From JAKALD01 sp963817785 (GTDB lineage Bacteria; Pseudomonadota; Gammaproteobacteria; Burkholderiales; SG8-39): DNA of 64,000 nt. A program made the translations under genes and the position numbers. Under the pieces are notes generated by a model that saw only the letters and a program-made list of their open reading frames with translations, did not search any database and had not been told where the DNA came from. Shown here piece by piece: positions 24,491 to 32,126 of this stretch (positions within the stretch are counted from its first letter, which is position 1; the number at the start of each line of letters is the position of its first letter). Where the stretch lies: assembly GCA_963817785.1 (NCBI GenBank), contig CAWFPL010000002.1, positions 1,483,673-1,547,672 of the forward strand. Reading direction: 5' to 3'.

Positions 24491-26866
24491 TTGAGCGCCC
24501 TCATCCGGAGTAACCCCCGACAGCGCGACCTGCTGGACGCAGGCGCGCCGGCGGCGTTCACCGCCGCGCTCGAGGTGCTCGCCGAGAAGGTCCTCGCGAC
24601 TCGAAGCCTCGAGGACATACTCCCCGATCTCGCGCCAGAGGTGTGCGCGCTCTTCGAGTGCGAGCGCGTGACCTTCTACGCCGCCGAGGGGCCTACGCTC
24701 CTCTCCAAGGTGCAAAGCGGCCTGTCGACCTTCGGCTCCTTGCGGCTTGCGATCTCGACCCAGAGCATCGCCGGCTTTTGCGCGCAGTCTCGGCGGGCGC
24801 TCGCGATCGCCGACGCCTACGATGCGCGCGAGCTTCGCGGGGTGAGCCCCGAGCTCGCGTTCCTCGGGGAGGTGGATCGGCGCACCGGCTATCGCACGAA
24901 GCAGGTGCTTGTCGCGCCTGTGCTCGAGCCCGCGGAGGACGAGTTGGTGGGGGTGCTCCAGCTCCTCAATACGGCATCCGGCGCGCCGTTTCCGGCGTAC
25001 GCGCTCGATGGCCTTACAAGGCTCTGCGCGGCCCTTGCGAAGTCGCTGCGCCAGAGAAGGCGCACCGATCCGGTTCCCACGCAGTACGACGCGCTCCTGG
25101 CAAACGGCACGCTCACGCGCGAAGCCTTCGGCCTCGCGCTGCGCGCGGCGCGCACGAAGCGCCTGGATCTCGAGGATATCCTCGCCGACGAATTTGGCGT
25201 GGAGAACGTCGCGATCGGCAAATCACTCGCCGCGTTCCACGGCGTGGCCTACGAGGGATACCTCGTCAGCCGGATCAAGCCGACCGATCTCCTTGCGAAG
25301 CTTCCCGTGAATTTCGTACGGGAGCACGGGTGGCTCCCGATCGAAGAGACCGGCGAGGGGCTGGTGGTGCTGTGCACCGACCCGCAGCGTCTGCGCGCTT
25401 CGCGCCTGGTGGAACATGTCTTCGCCGGCCGCAGGCGCATCCTCTACAAGGTCTCGACTCGCCGGGAGTTCGCGAAGACCGTCGAGCAGTTCTACGGCGC
25501 CTCGCCCGAGGACGTCTCCTCGATCGGGGACCTGCTCTCGAGCCTCGAGGATGGCTCGGAGGAGGAGGGCGGCGGGGCGGGCGAAGACGTCGCCTCGGCC
25601 GCGGCCGACAACGAGCTCGTCAAGCTCGTGAACAAGATCATCGTGGATGCCTACCACATGGGCGCCTCCGACATCCATATCGAGCCACGGCCCGGCAAGG
25701 GCAAGACCCGGGTTCGCGTGCGGCGCGACGGCTCGCTCATGCGCTACATCGAGGTGCCCGCGAGGTATCGCAACGCTCTGGTCGCGCGCCTGAAGATCAT
25801 GTGCGACCTGGACATCTCCGAGCGGCGCAAACCCCAGGACGGCAAGATCAAGTTCCGGCGCTTCGGGCCACTCGATATCGAGCTGCGGGTGGCAACCATC
25901 CCGACGGCCGGCGGCACCGAGGACGTGGTGATGCGCCTCCTCGCCTCGGGCGAGCCGATGCCCCTTGAGAAGCTCGCGTTGTCGGAATCGAACCTCGAGC
26001 GCGTCATCGAATGCATCGACAAACCCTACGGGCTTTTCCTCGTGTGCGGTCCCACGGGCTCAGGGAAAACCACGACCCTTCATTCGGTCCTGAAGCACCT
26101 CAACACCGAGGACAACAAGATCTGGACCGCGGAGGATCCGGTCGAGATCACCCAGGACGGGCTGCGCCAGGTGCAGGTCAACCCCCGCGCGGGGCTCACC
26201 TTCGCCACAGCCATGCGCGCCTTCCTGCGCGCTGACCCCGACGTGATCATGGTGGGTGAGATGCGAGATAAGGAGACCACCGCTACCGGGATCGAGGCCT
26301 CGCTCACCGGGCACCTGGTGATCGCGACGCTGCACACGAATTCCGCCCCGGAGTCGGTCACCCGGCTCCTCGACATGGGGATGGACCCGTTCAACTTCGC
26401 CGATGCGCTGCTCGGGATCCTCGCGCAGCGCCTTGCGAAGCGCCTGTGCCAGAAGTGCAGGCGCCCGAGGATCGTGCCGCTTGCCGAGGCGCGGGAGCTG
26501 CTCGCCGAGTACTGCGAGGAGCTCTGGAACGTGGAGGCCTTCGCGGCCGAGCGCGAGGCGACGCAAAACACGATCCTCGATGAGTGGATGCGCCGCTACG
26601 GGCACGGCAAGGGCAGCCTCACCGTCTACAACCCTTCGGGCTGCGAGCACTGCGGCGGCACGGGATACCGCGGCCGCCTGGGGCTACACGAGCTGCTCGT
26701 TGGCAGCGACCCGATCAAGCGCCTTATCCAGAGCAAGGCGCGCGTGGCCGAGCTTCTCGGAGCGGCCCTTGCCGAGGGCATGAGGACGCTCAAGCAGGAC
26801 GGGATCGATAAGACCCTTCAGGGACTCACCGACCTGAAGGCGGTGCGGGCGGTCTGCGTCAAATAG
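24491..26866 (+). CDS. GAF-containing GspE/PilB-type secretion ATPase
   Basis: 791 residues from TTG 24491 with GGAGG seven bases upstream. Order: GAF domain (about 20-180, ECERVTFYAAEGPTLLSKV), MshEN/T2SSE-N domain (about 205-330, LEDILADEFGVENVAIGK), then the T2SSE ATPase: Walker A GPTGSGKTTTLHS near 520, Walker B DPDVIMVGEMRDKET, His box IATLHTNSAPESV, and a zinc site CQKC...CEHCGG. It resembles type IV pilus extension ATPases. In a conjugative element it could drive a thin pilus or another secretion step. The GAF fusion may add ligand control. Confidence 0.88.
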   Translation: MSALIRSNPRQRDLLDAGAPAAFTAALEVLAEKVLATRSLEDILPDLAPEVCALFECERVTFYAAEGPTLLSKVQSGLSTFGSLRLAISTQSIAGFCAQSRRALAIADAYDARELRGVSPELAFLGEVDRRTGYRTKQVLVAPVLEPAEDELVGVLQLLNTASGAPFPAYALDGLTRLCAALAKSLRQRRRTDPVPTQYDALLANGTLTREAFGLALRAARTKRLDLEDILADEFGVENVAIGKSLAAFHGVAYEGYLVSRIKPTDLLAKLPVNFVREHGWLPIEETGEGLVVLCTDPQRLRASRLVEHVFAGRRRILYKVSTRREFAKTVEQFYGASPEDVSSIGDLLSSLEDGSEEEGGGAGEDVASAAADNELVKLVNKIIVDAYHMGASDIHIEPRPGKGKTRVRVRRDGSLMRYIEVPARYRNALVARLKIMCDLDISERRKPQDGKIKFRRFGPLDIELRVATIPTAGGTEDVVMRLLASGEPMPLEKLALSESNLERVIECIDKPYGLFLVCGPTGSGKTTTLHSVLKHLNTEDNKIWTAEDPVEITQDGLRQVQVNPRAGLTFATAMRAFLRADPDVIMVGEMRDKETTATGIEASLTGHLVIATLHTNSAPESVTRLLDMGMDPFNFADALLGILAQRLAKRLCQKCRRPRIVPLAEARELLAEYCEELWNVEAFAAEREATQNTILDEWMRRYGHGKGSLTVYNPSGCEHCGGTGYRGRLGLHELLVGSDPIKRLIQSKARVAELLGAALAEGMRTLKQDGIDKTLQGLTDLKAVRAVCVK

Positions 26867-27323
26867 GGCCGCACCGCGCTTTGCCCAATCCCCGACGGCC
26901 TACCGATCGGCGCGCGACGGTAGTCCCGGATCCGATTTTTCGAGCTGGGCGCCCAGTCGGCGACGCGCGGAGAAAGGCGCGCAGCGCCGGCACCACTCTG
27001 GCAGGCACGAGCAGCGCTCTGCCATTCGCCACGATCGCGAGCGCCCCTGTGGCCGTGTAGCGGAAGCACGCTTCTTGTGCGGTTTGCCCCGACAGCGATC
27101 TGGGAGCGCTGCTCTCGAGGAACCACCACTGTGAACGCTGGCCAAGCTCAGGGGTCTTCGCGCTCGAGACGCGACCCATCGTTTTGAGATTGTTCAGCGC
27201 TTTCGACACGTGGTGCGGGATGACGCCGTGGAGAGACAAGCGATCGAAGATCTCGCGCGTTGTGAACGGCTCGCCGGCCTCGGCCAGCACCTCGAGAGCA
27301 CGCGCGTAAAGCGAGGAACTCAT
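26859..27323 (-). CDS. Winged-helix DNA-binding protein
   Basis: 154 residues from ATG 27323. The N-terminal part (YARALEVLAEAGEPFTTREIFDRL, PHHVSKALNNLKTMGRVS) has winged-helix character. The C-terminal part is Arg/Ala-rich. Its 3' end overlaps the end of the GspE-like gene by 8 bp. The longer frame to 27407 is less likely. It is a possible regulator of neighbouring genes, but the target is unknown. Confidence 0.6.
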   Translation of the reverse strand: MSSSLYARALEVLAEAGEPFTTREIFDRLSLHGVIPHHVSKALNNLKTMGRVSSAKTPELGQRSQWWFLESSAPRSLSGQTAQEACFRYTATGALAIVANGRALLVPARVVPALRAFLRASPTGRPARKIGSGTTVARRSVGRRGLGKARCGPI

Positions 27324-27388
27324 GCGGGCGATGCTACGGCAAAGCGCGGCCCGCGCAAGCGCGAAGCGCGAGGGGCGGCGCCGGCGTG

Positions 27389-27919
27389 CTATCGCCCGTG
27401 CGGACACACGAGGAGGTAGCAGGCCCGCATCGGGTCGTACGGACCGGGCTCCCCTCCGCTACACAGGGCAAACGGGTTCGGCGTGCAGGGCGCGTAGAAC
27501 CCTCCCGCCGCGGCTCCGGCGGCCGAGGCTGCGGCGGCGGCGCCCGCGCCTTGCTGCGCGCCCTGGAGGTCCCCCGCTTTCCCGCCCACGACGTAGTAGC
27601 CCTGGCGGTACTGCTTCACCATGTCGGTCACTTGCTGCGCGTCGTAGTCGTAGCACTGCCGCAGCCCGAGGGTGATGACCGGCATGCTGGTCGGGGCCTC
27701 CGACTCCGGCGCAGGCTCCACGAGCCCCCCCGCGGGGCGAGAGGACCCGGCCGGGCAGACCCAGTCGTAGGCGTCGACGCGCCGCGCGCCGCCCTGCATG
27801 GTCTCGGAATGCACCTCGTAGCCGGTATCGGCGCTGTCCCGGCCGAAGCCCATCAGCATGCCCTGGGCAAGCGCCGGGCTTGCCGCAAATGCCGCGAGGA
27901 GAATAAGTAGCCGATTCAT
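27389..27919 (-). CDS. Secreted Cys-containing hypothetical protein
   Basis: 176 residues. A clear signal peptide (LLILLAAFAASPALAQ) precedes a mature part with five or so Cys residues (VCPAGSS, LRQCYDYDAQQVTDMV, APCTPNPFALC, ACYLLVCPHG). A run of Ala/Gly sits near the C-terminus. The family is not recognised. The Cys pairs suggest a periplasmic disulfide protein, perhaps a client of the DsbC/DsbG-like protein in the T4SS operon. Confidence 0.7.
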   Translation of the reverse strand: MNRLLILLAAFAASPALAQGMLMGFGRDSADTGYEVHSETMQGGARRVDAYDWVCPAGSSRPAGGLVEPAPESEAPTSMPVITLGLRQCYDYDAQQVTDMVKQYRQGYYVVGGKAGDLQGAQQGAGAAAAASAAGAAAGGFYAPCTPNPFALCSGGEPGPYDPMRACYLLVCPHGR

Positions 27920-28616
27920 GCCGCCTCCGCGAACGCAAGGTCTCGATGCACGCTAGCGCAAGCTCACGCCGCCGGCGCGCGGAATAAACCGCCAAAAGCG
28001 GCCGTACTCGACAACAACCGGTTCCCCCCGAAGCGGCGTGCGGCCCCTGAGCCGGCCGGCGCTGTTGTTGGCGAATGCTCGCTCATCTGGCGTCGGATTC
28101 GGAACACCGTCGCGCCCGAGGCGCGCTAAGGTAGCCGCGCAATCCCCTGAGCCAGTCTTGAACTGGTAACGACGACGGCGCTCCGTAGGGAGTGCCCAGA
28201 GCGAGCCGAAGGGTTCGCGATGAAAATGCCGGCGCTCTTCTTGCGCGCCGGTCCCCCTGGTCATGTGCACTAGGCGCGGCCCCCTATTGCGATAGGGGAT
28301 GACCTGTAATGCGCGCTCGCACTGCGCGTCTATCAAAGGACGCTCGAAGCGCCCACCAAGGGTGCTTTGCGCCTCCTTTTCGTAAAAACCGTCCCGAGTC
28401 AGACCGTGCACGGAGAGCTGCGCTCGCGCGCGGCGCTCCCAGAGCGGCATCGGTCCGGCGTGACCCTGCGTCAATGGAACCGACAGGAACCCGGGCCCCC
28501 AGAAGGGGCGCCGGGTTCCGCAATCAGGGCGTGGCGACCCCGGCAGAGGCAGGCTTTATCACCCTGCGAAGCATTGCCGAAGGGCCCCTGGGCGACCAGG
28601 GTGATCCGGTTCTGAT
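27920..28616. other. Hairpin-rich region without a confident gene
   Basis: Two strong hairpins are seen: CCCCTAT-TGCG-ATAGGGG at 28281-28298, and GGAACCCGG...CCGGGTTCC at 28487-28519 with an inner CCCC-AGAA-GGGG. GCGCTCCGTAGGGAGTGC near 28189 forms a third. A minus-strand frame of 173 codons (27953-28474) spans part of it but crosses these structures and has no family match, so I do not call it. These may be terminators or leader RNAs. Confidence 0.5.
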
Positions 28617-28689
28617 GGGAACGTAGCTCAGTTGGTAGAGCGGCAGGCCGATAACCTGTGCGTCGTCGGTTCGATTCCGACCGTTCCCA
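28617..28689 (+). tRNA. tRNA-Ile (GAT) with C at position 33
   Basis: 73 nt fold into a full cloverleaf: acceptor GGGAACG/CGTTCCC, D stem GCTC/GAGC with AGTTGGTA loop, anticodon stem GCAGG/CCTGT, variable GCGTC, T stem GTCGG/CCGAC with loop TTCGATT, discriminator A. No CCA is encoded. The anticodon loop reads CCGATAA, so the anticodon is GAT (Ile) but position 33, almost always T, is C. It is carried in the element rather than in an rRNA operon. Confidence 0.85.
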
Positions 28690-28846
28690 TTTTCTTCCTG
28701 CGCGATCTCGGCGGGACAGGGACTTTACTTTCTTTGACCCGGGACTAAGATAGGAGTCAATAAGGCAGGCACGTTGCCAGGCTTCAGCGGCAACGTAGAT
28801 ATCGGCTCCTCGCCAGTGGGAGTTTGCCGAATAGATTGGGCTTCGC

Positions 28847-28884
28847 AAAAAGCCACACGGAGGGAAACCCCCGCGTGGCTTTTT
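28847..28884 (+). terminator. Rho-independent terminator-like hairpin
   Basis: AAAAAGCCAC...GTGGCTTTTT forms a stem of ten or more pairs with a GC-rich extension and ends in a T tract. The A-rich 5' arm makes it work in both directions. It follows the tRNA gene by about 160 bp. Confidence 0.65.
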
Positions 28885-28949
28885 GCTTTTCGAAGGCCCT
28901 GAGTTACTAACGCGCTGCGCGTCTTCGGCGCGCAGTCGGCTTCTCATCC

Positions 28950-29006
28950 CTCCCGTGGGTTCACACGGGAGTCGGAATGCTTCCTTTCGGGAAGCCTCGC
29001 GTCGCG
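28950..29006 (+). ncRNA. Double-hairpin leader element, copy 1
   Basis: Hairpin 1 is CTCCCGT (28950-28956) with ACGGGAG (28965-28971). Hairpin 2 is GCTTCC (28979-28984) with GGAAGC (28990-28995). CTCGCGTCGCG follows. The same layout recurs at 29585 and 31389, each upstream of a small gene. It is a candidate structured RNA or regulatory leader; no known family is recognised. Confidence 0.45.
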
Positions 29007-29125
29007 ACGCTCCGAGCACCGGGCAGTCCGACACAAACAATCTTCCAACCCCCTCCGCGAGGGGCGTCACAACACGCGTGCTTCGGGTAGCTCCCGGGGG
29101 TTCGCCATGCGTGTTTTCCCACGAC

Positions 29126-29146
29126 GCCCCCTCGCGAACCGGGGGC
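29126..29146 (+). promoter_or_regulatory. Leader hairpin GCCCCCT-N5-ACCGGGGGC, copy 1
   Basis: The stem of five or six G-C pairs ends 15 bp before the start of the 29161 gene. The same stem and flanking bases occur at 30287-30307 before another start. The spacing to the ribosome site suggests control of translation. Between 28690 and 29126 no gene is seen. Confidence 0.5.
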
Positions 29147-29160
29147 CTGTGAGGACCATC

Positions 29161-29433
29161 ATGAAAACGCAGAGGACATTCGTGTCCGATGCCGGGGACA
29201 CGGCGCGCAAGGTGTCATTCGTGCGCGCGATGGCCGAGGGCTTCGAGGACGGACACAGGATCGCGCAGGCGATCTCGCAAGACCACAGCCTCATTCGAGG
29301 CCTGAATGTGGTGATTCGCAGGCTCGCTAAAAACGAGCCCGCCGCACGCATCCTCGACAAAGTCTTCGCGCGCTACGGAACCAAGTACCCGAGGGAGCAC
29401 CGGGCATACGTCGAATCACGGTTGCTGCACTGA
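29161..29433 (+). CDS. Small hypothetical protein
   Basis: 90 residues from ATG 29161, with GAGGA seven bases upstream. Soluble and basic (AMAEGFEDGHRIAQAISQDHSLIRGLNVVIRRLAKNE, in parts). The family is not recognised. It is preceded by two structured elements and followed at once by a perfect terminator-like hairpin, so it is probably its own transcription unit. Confidence 0.65.
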   Translation: MKTQRTFVSDAGDTARKVSFVRAMAEGFEDGHRIAQAISQDHSLIRGLNVVIRRLAKNEPAARILDKVFARYGTKYPREHRAYVESRLLH

Positions 29434-29443
29434 AACCCGCGAG

Positions 29444-29473
29444 CGCAATGCCGGCCCAATGGCCGGCATTGCG
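29444..29473 (+). terminator. Perfect 13-bp terminator hairpin
   Basis: CGCAATGCCGGCC (29444-29456), loop CAAT, GGCCGGCATTGCG (29461-29473), then TTTCG. It lies 11 bp after the stop of the 29161 gene. A second perfect 11-bp stem (CACCCTCCGGA / TCCGGAGGGTG) follows at about 29517-29547. Confidence 0.7.
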
Positions 29474-29584
29474 TTTCGCGCCATCGCAACCCTCGGCTGC
29501 GAGGCAAGGGCCCGGCACCCTCCGGATTGAGCCAGTCCGGAGGGTGGCGCGTCTTTCCCTCAAGCGCCAGCATCTTTCGTCCCC

Positions 29585-29643
29585 TTCCGCGGGCTTTTGC
29601 GGGAAACGAAGCCGGCTCCCATAGGGGAGCTCCCAGCGTCGCG
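29585..29643 (+). ncRNA. Double-hairpin leader element, copy 2
   Basis: Hairpin 1 pairs TTCCGC with GCGGGAA (29585-29604, one bulge). Hairpin 2 is GCTCCC (29615-29620), loop ATAG, GGGAGC (29625-29630). AGCGTCGCG follows, as in copy 1. A third stem, ATCCCCGAA / TTCGGGGAT, is at about 29646-29667. It precedes the 29757 gene. Confidence 0.45.
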
Positions 29644-29690
29644 TAATCCCCGAATTGTTTCGGGGATCGCGCGGCTTCCGAAAGCACTTC

Positions 29691-29756
29691 GCGGGCACCC
29701 CTCACGCCCGCAAGGACCTCTGGCGTCCCCGTCCTCACCTGAAAGGGGAATCGCTT
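29691..29756 (+). promoter_or_regulatory. Conserved leader A of a micro-membrane-protein gene
   Basis: A GCGGGC/GCCCGC hairpin (29691-29711) is followed by AAGGACCTCTGGCGTCCC, a variable spacer, GAAAGGGGAA as ribosome site and the ATG. The same order and most bases recur before the 30047 gene, so both the gene and its leader were duplicated or the leader is under selection. Confidence 0.6.
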
Positions 29757-29918
29757 ATGTCAAGTAAACCTCTGATGTATGTAGTGGTCATCGCGGCGCT
29801 CGCGTTGAGCGCGCTTTTCGGGATGATGGATTGGGCCAATGGTGCAAAGGACGGCCACATCGTCAAATTGCAAGAAAGGATCGAGTTCGTCGGCACCGCG
29901 CACGCGGTGCGGATCTGA
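29757..29918 (+). CDS. Micro membrane protein, paralogue 1
   Basis: 53 residues. One N-terminal membrane helix (YVVVIAALALSALFGMM) and a short tail ending QERIEFVGTAHAV. The tail resembles that of the next gene (RRIEHIATAHTAA). The ATG follows GAAAGGGGAA by six bases. Function is unknown; a small single-pass membrane partner is likely. Confidence 0.65.
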   Translation: MSSKPLMYVVVIAALALSALFGMMDWANGAKDGHIVKLQERIEFVGTAHAVRI

Positions 29919-29980
29919 GTTCTGAAACTAAGCCGTGGTGAACGGGCGAGTGCCCGTGGCGCGCGGCACACACAATCCTC

Positions 29981-30046
29981 GCGGGTAACGCTTTGCGCCC
30001 GCAAGGGCCTCTGGCGTCCCGCTTTCGAATGAAAGGGGAACGCCAA
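29981..30046 (+). promoter_or_regulatory. Conserved leader B of a micro-membrane-protein gene
   Basis: GCGGG/CCCGC hairpin (29981-30002), then AAGGGCCTCTGGCGTCCC, a spacer of about ten bases, GAAAGGGGAA and the ATG at 30047. It is the second copy of the element at 29691. Just upstream, ACGGGC-GAGT-GCCCGT near 29942 is another hairpin. Confidence 0.6.
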
Positions 30047-30184
30047 ATGAAAACCTGGATCGTCGTCCTGATCGCCATCGCTGTCGTGCAGGTCAGCGTC
30101 GGCGGGATGCTCGTTCGTAGGATCGAGCACATCGCCACGGCCCACACGGCCGCGATGCAGAAGGCCGTCGACGCGGCGAAGTAG
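30047..30184 (+). CDS. Micro membrane protein, paralogue 2
   Basis: 45 residues. One membrane helix (WIVVLIAIAVVQVSVGGML) followed by RRIEHIATAHTAAMQKAVDAAK in two short parts. Size, topology and the IE-x-x-x-TAH core match the gene 130 bp upstream, so the two look like tandem paralogues sharing a leader. Function is unknown. Confidence 0.65.
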   Translation: MKTWIVVLIAIAVVQVSVGGMLVRRIEHIATAHTAAMQKAVDAAK

Positions 30185-30286
30185 GCCGCGCGGATCGCAG
30201 CAAGGTCCCCGGCGCATCGGGGGCGAAGGAAGCGCCGACGCCGAGGCTTAGCTATCTCGGAGGTCACCGTCGGTGTCTTTCACCTT

Positions 30287-30307
30287 GCCCCCTTTGTGAC
30301 CGGGGGC
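30287..30307 (+). promoter_or_regulatory. Leader hairpin GCCCCCT-N5-ACCGGGGGC, copy 2
   Basis: Same stem as at 29126-29146, here with loop TTGTG. It ends 21 bp before the ATG of the 30328 gene and just before its GGAGGAA ribosome site. Confidence 0.5.
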
Positions 30308-30327
30308 ATGCAGATGGAGGAACGAAC

Positions 30328-30810
30328 ATGAAACCGTACCTGATCGCGGCGCGGCTGCAGTTCGACGCACTGGCGCTTGCGTTCACCATGCGAATGCTGG
30401 GGCTGATCGTTCTGGCGCTGCTGCCGCACCGGCTGCAGGGCGGCCGGAAATTGGCGCTCGGTATGCTCAACATCGCAAGAGCGAGGCGGCACTGGTCGAC
30501 GCTACCGGCGGCCAGAGTGTACGTCGCGAAATGGCGGGCTCGGACGCTGAAGAGCCTGACCAGCGGTCGCACCTGGGAGGTAGAGAACGCCCTCTTCGAC
30601 GAGGGCGCGCGGGCGATGAAACGCCGCGACAAGCGGCGCCGCAAGCCTCAGGAGAACACCGACGAAAGCGTCCTCGCGTGGTACCACTCGCGGGGCGAGC
30701 GCAAGCCAACCGAACTCGAACTGTTACGCAGGCGCGTGCGGCAGCTTACGTACTCGGAGATCCGCCGTCACATCAGGCGGCTGGACCTTCGCGACGGCAT
30801 CGGCGTCTGA
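30328..30810 (+). CDS. Hypothetical membrane-associated basic protein
   Basis: 160 residues from ATG 30328, with GGAGG upstream. A hydrophobic N-terminal segment (LALAFTMRMLGLIVLALL) leads to a long, very basic C-terminal part (RRDKRRRKPQE, LELLRRRVRQLTYSEIRRHIRRLDL). The composition suggests a membrane-anchored nucleic-acid-binding or cytoplasm-facing protein. The family is not recognised. Confidence 0.65.
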   Translation: MKPYLIAARLQFDALALAFTMRMLGLIVLALLPHRLQGGRKLALGMLNIARARRHWSTLPAARVYVAKWRARTLKSLTSGRTWEVENALFDEGARAMKRRDKRRRKPQENTDESVLAWYHSRGERKPTELELLRRRVRQLTYSEIRRHIRRLDLRDGIGV

Positions 30811-30874
30811 GCCGCAGTCCGATGAAAGCCAGGGCGAGGCGAGCCCCGCCCCTCGAAACCGAGCGTCCGGTCCT

Positions 30875-31249
30875 TTAGTGGACCAGGGCGCTCGGCGACG
30901 AGATCGCCCTGAGATAGGTAGTCCTCACATCGTGCTTTGCGAGGCTCATGCCGCCGAGGACCATTTCCTCATGGGGCTCCATGGGCGCAAGGCGTCTCGC
31001 GCTGTAGCGCTCGATGCGGCGCAGCCGGCGATACGCGACGGCCGGGCTCACTTTGCCTTCGTCCACCTGTTCGGCGATTCGAAGCATCACCGTACCGGCA
31101 TTGAACCAGGAGCGCTCCAGCTTGGGTGCCAGGCCCTTACGCGGCGGCCGCAGCAGATCATTCAGGCTCATTACCAGAATAAAGCCCAGCGGCACGAGAA
31201 TGACGTAGGCGGCGATCGCGCCGAACAACCACTTTAGTACCGTCATCAT
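30875..31249 (-). CDS. Hypothetical small membrane protein
   Basis: 124 residues from ATG 31249, which has AAAGGAGG seven bases upstream. One N-terminal membrane helix (LFGAIAAYVILVPLGFILVM), then a basic cytoplasmic part (VAYRRLRRIERYSARRLAPM). It converges on the 30328 gene. The frame extension to 31477 is rejected because of the strong ribosome site. Function is unknown. Confidence 0.65.
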   Translation of the reverse strand: MMTVLKWLFGAIAAYVILVPLGFILVMSLNDLLRPPRKGLAPKLERSWFNAGTVMLRIAEQVDEGKVSPAVAYRRLRRIERYSARRLAPMEPHEEMVLGGMSLAKHDVRTTYLRAISSPSALVH

Positions 31250-31388
31250 TGCGAACCTCCTTTCTCCATTCACCTGGTTACCCAGTTGACCGGACACTAG
31301 CAGGAAAGCGCACGCCGTCAAGCGCCGGACCCAGCGCCATCCGTCACAACCGGATCGCCTTGGGCCTTGCCCAGCCCGTGCAACACCC

Positions 31389-31434
31389 TTCCCGTGGTCT
31401 GACGGGAACCGACCCACCGAGCCCGTAGGGACTC
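31389..31434 (+). ncRNA. Double-hairpin leader element, copy 3
   Basis: Hairpin 1 is TTCCCGT (31389-31395) with ACGGGAA (31402-31408). Hairpin 2 is GAGCCC (31419-31424), loop GTA, GGG-A-CTC (31428-31434). The two-hairpin layout and the purine-rich link match copies 1 and 2. It lies about 75 bp upstream of the glycine-zipper gene. Confidence 0.42.
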
Positions 31435-31509
31435 TGAAAGTTCGCCCGCGCCGGCTAATCGAGCGGCTCTGGCGCAACTAAAACTCCCGCCTTATCGAAA
31501 GGAATTGCC

Positions 31510-32016
31510 ATGAAAGCGCTCACTACGCTCGTCTTCGCTCTCGCGCTCGGCCTCTTCGGCCAAGGCGCCTGGGCGCAGCAATACACGCCCGACGCGGGCA
31601 CCTATGGAATGAGCAATAGCATGACGCTCGGCAGCGTCTACGACGGCACCGTGGTGCAGGTGCGCCCCGTGCGCATCGAGGCAAGCAACACCGCGGCCAT
31701 GACCGGCAACGCCACGGGCGCGGCCCTCGGGGGCCTGCTCGGTTCGCGCGCCGGTAACGGCAACGGCCGCATCGCCACCGGCATTCTGGGAGCCGTCCTC
31801 GGCGCCTGGGCGGGTAACACGGTGGCCGATCACGTCGCCGGCTACAACGCAACGGAGATCGTGGTCGCGATGAGCGACCATCGGCTCGTCTCCATCACAC
31901 AGGCGGGCGATGCCTCGCTTGCGCCTGGAGAACCGGTGTACGTCATCCAGTCCGGCGGTACGACGCGCGTGGTCGCGCGTTCGGCCGGGCAGGGTGAGCC
32001 GTACATCCAAAAGTAA
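31510..32016 (+). CDS. Exported glycine-zipper protein (17-kDa antigen-like)
   Basis: 168 residues from ATG 31510 with AAAGGAA upstream. A signal peptide (LVFALALGLFGQGAWAQ) precedes a glycine-zipper region (NATGAALGGLLGSRAGNGNG, GILGAVLGAWAGN) and a C-terminal beta-like part. This resembles the SlyB/PcP/17-kDa surface antigen group, but the signal ends in AWAQ without a lipobox Cys. It probably sits at or in the outer membrane. Confidence 0.75.
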   Translation: MKALTTLVFALALGLFGQGAWAQQYTPDAGTYGMSNSMTLGSVYDGTVVQVRPVRIEASNTAAMTGNATGAALGGLLGSRAGNGNGRIATGILGAVLGAWAGNTVADHVAGYNATEIVVAMSDHRLVSITQAGDASLAPGEPVYVIQSGGTTRVVARSAGQGEPYIQK

Positions 32017-32026
32017 CCGCGCGGTA

Positions 32027-32106
32027 GCGGCGGGTCGGCGCCCCCACGGGCCCGACCCGCCGCGGCCGGCTTCCCAAGGAGCACGAGACCCGGCGCGTCC
32101 GGGTCT
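32027..32106 (+). terminator. Two strong hairpins after the glycine-zipper gene
   Basis: GCGGCGGGTCGG (32027-32038) pairs perfectly with CCGACCCGCCGC (32052-32063). AGACCCGG (32086-32093), loop CGCGT, CCGGGTCT (32099-32106) is followed by TTCG. Either can end transcription; the second lies 20 bp before the next start and may be regulatory instead. Confidence 0.55.
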
Positions 32107-32126
32107 TTCGCTTTGGAGAATCCATC

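Noticed and set aside
27953..28474. 173-codon minus-strand frame
   Set aside because: It crosses several strong hairpins, has no ribosome site and no recognised motif. It may be real but I cannot support it.
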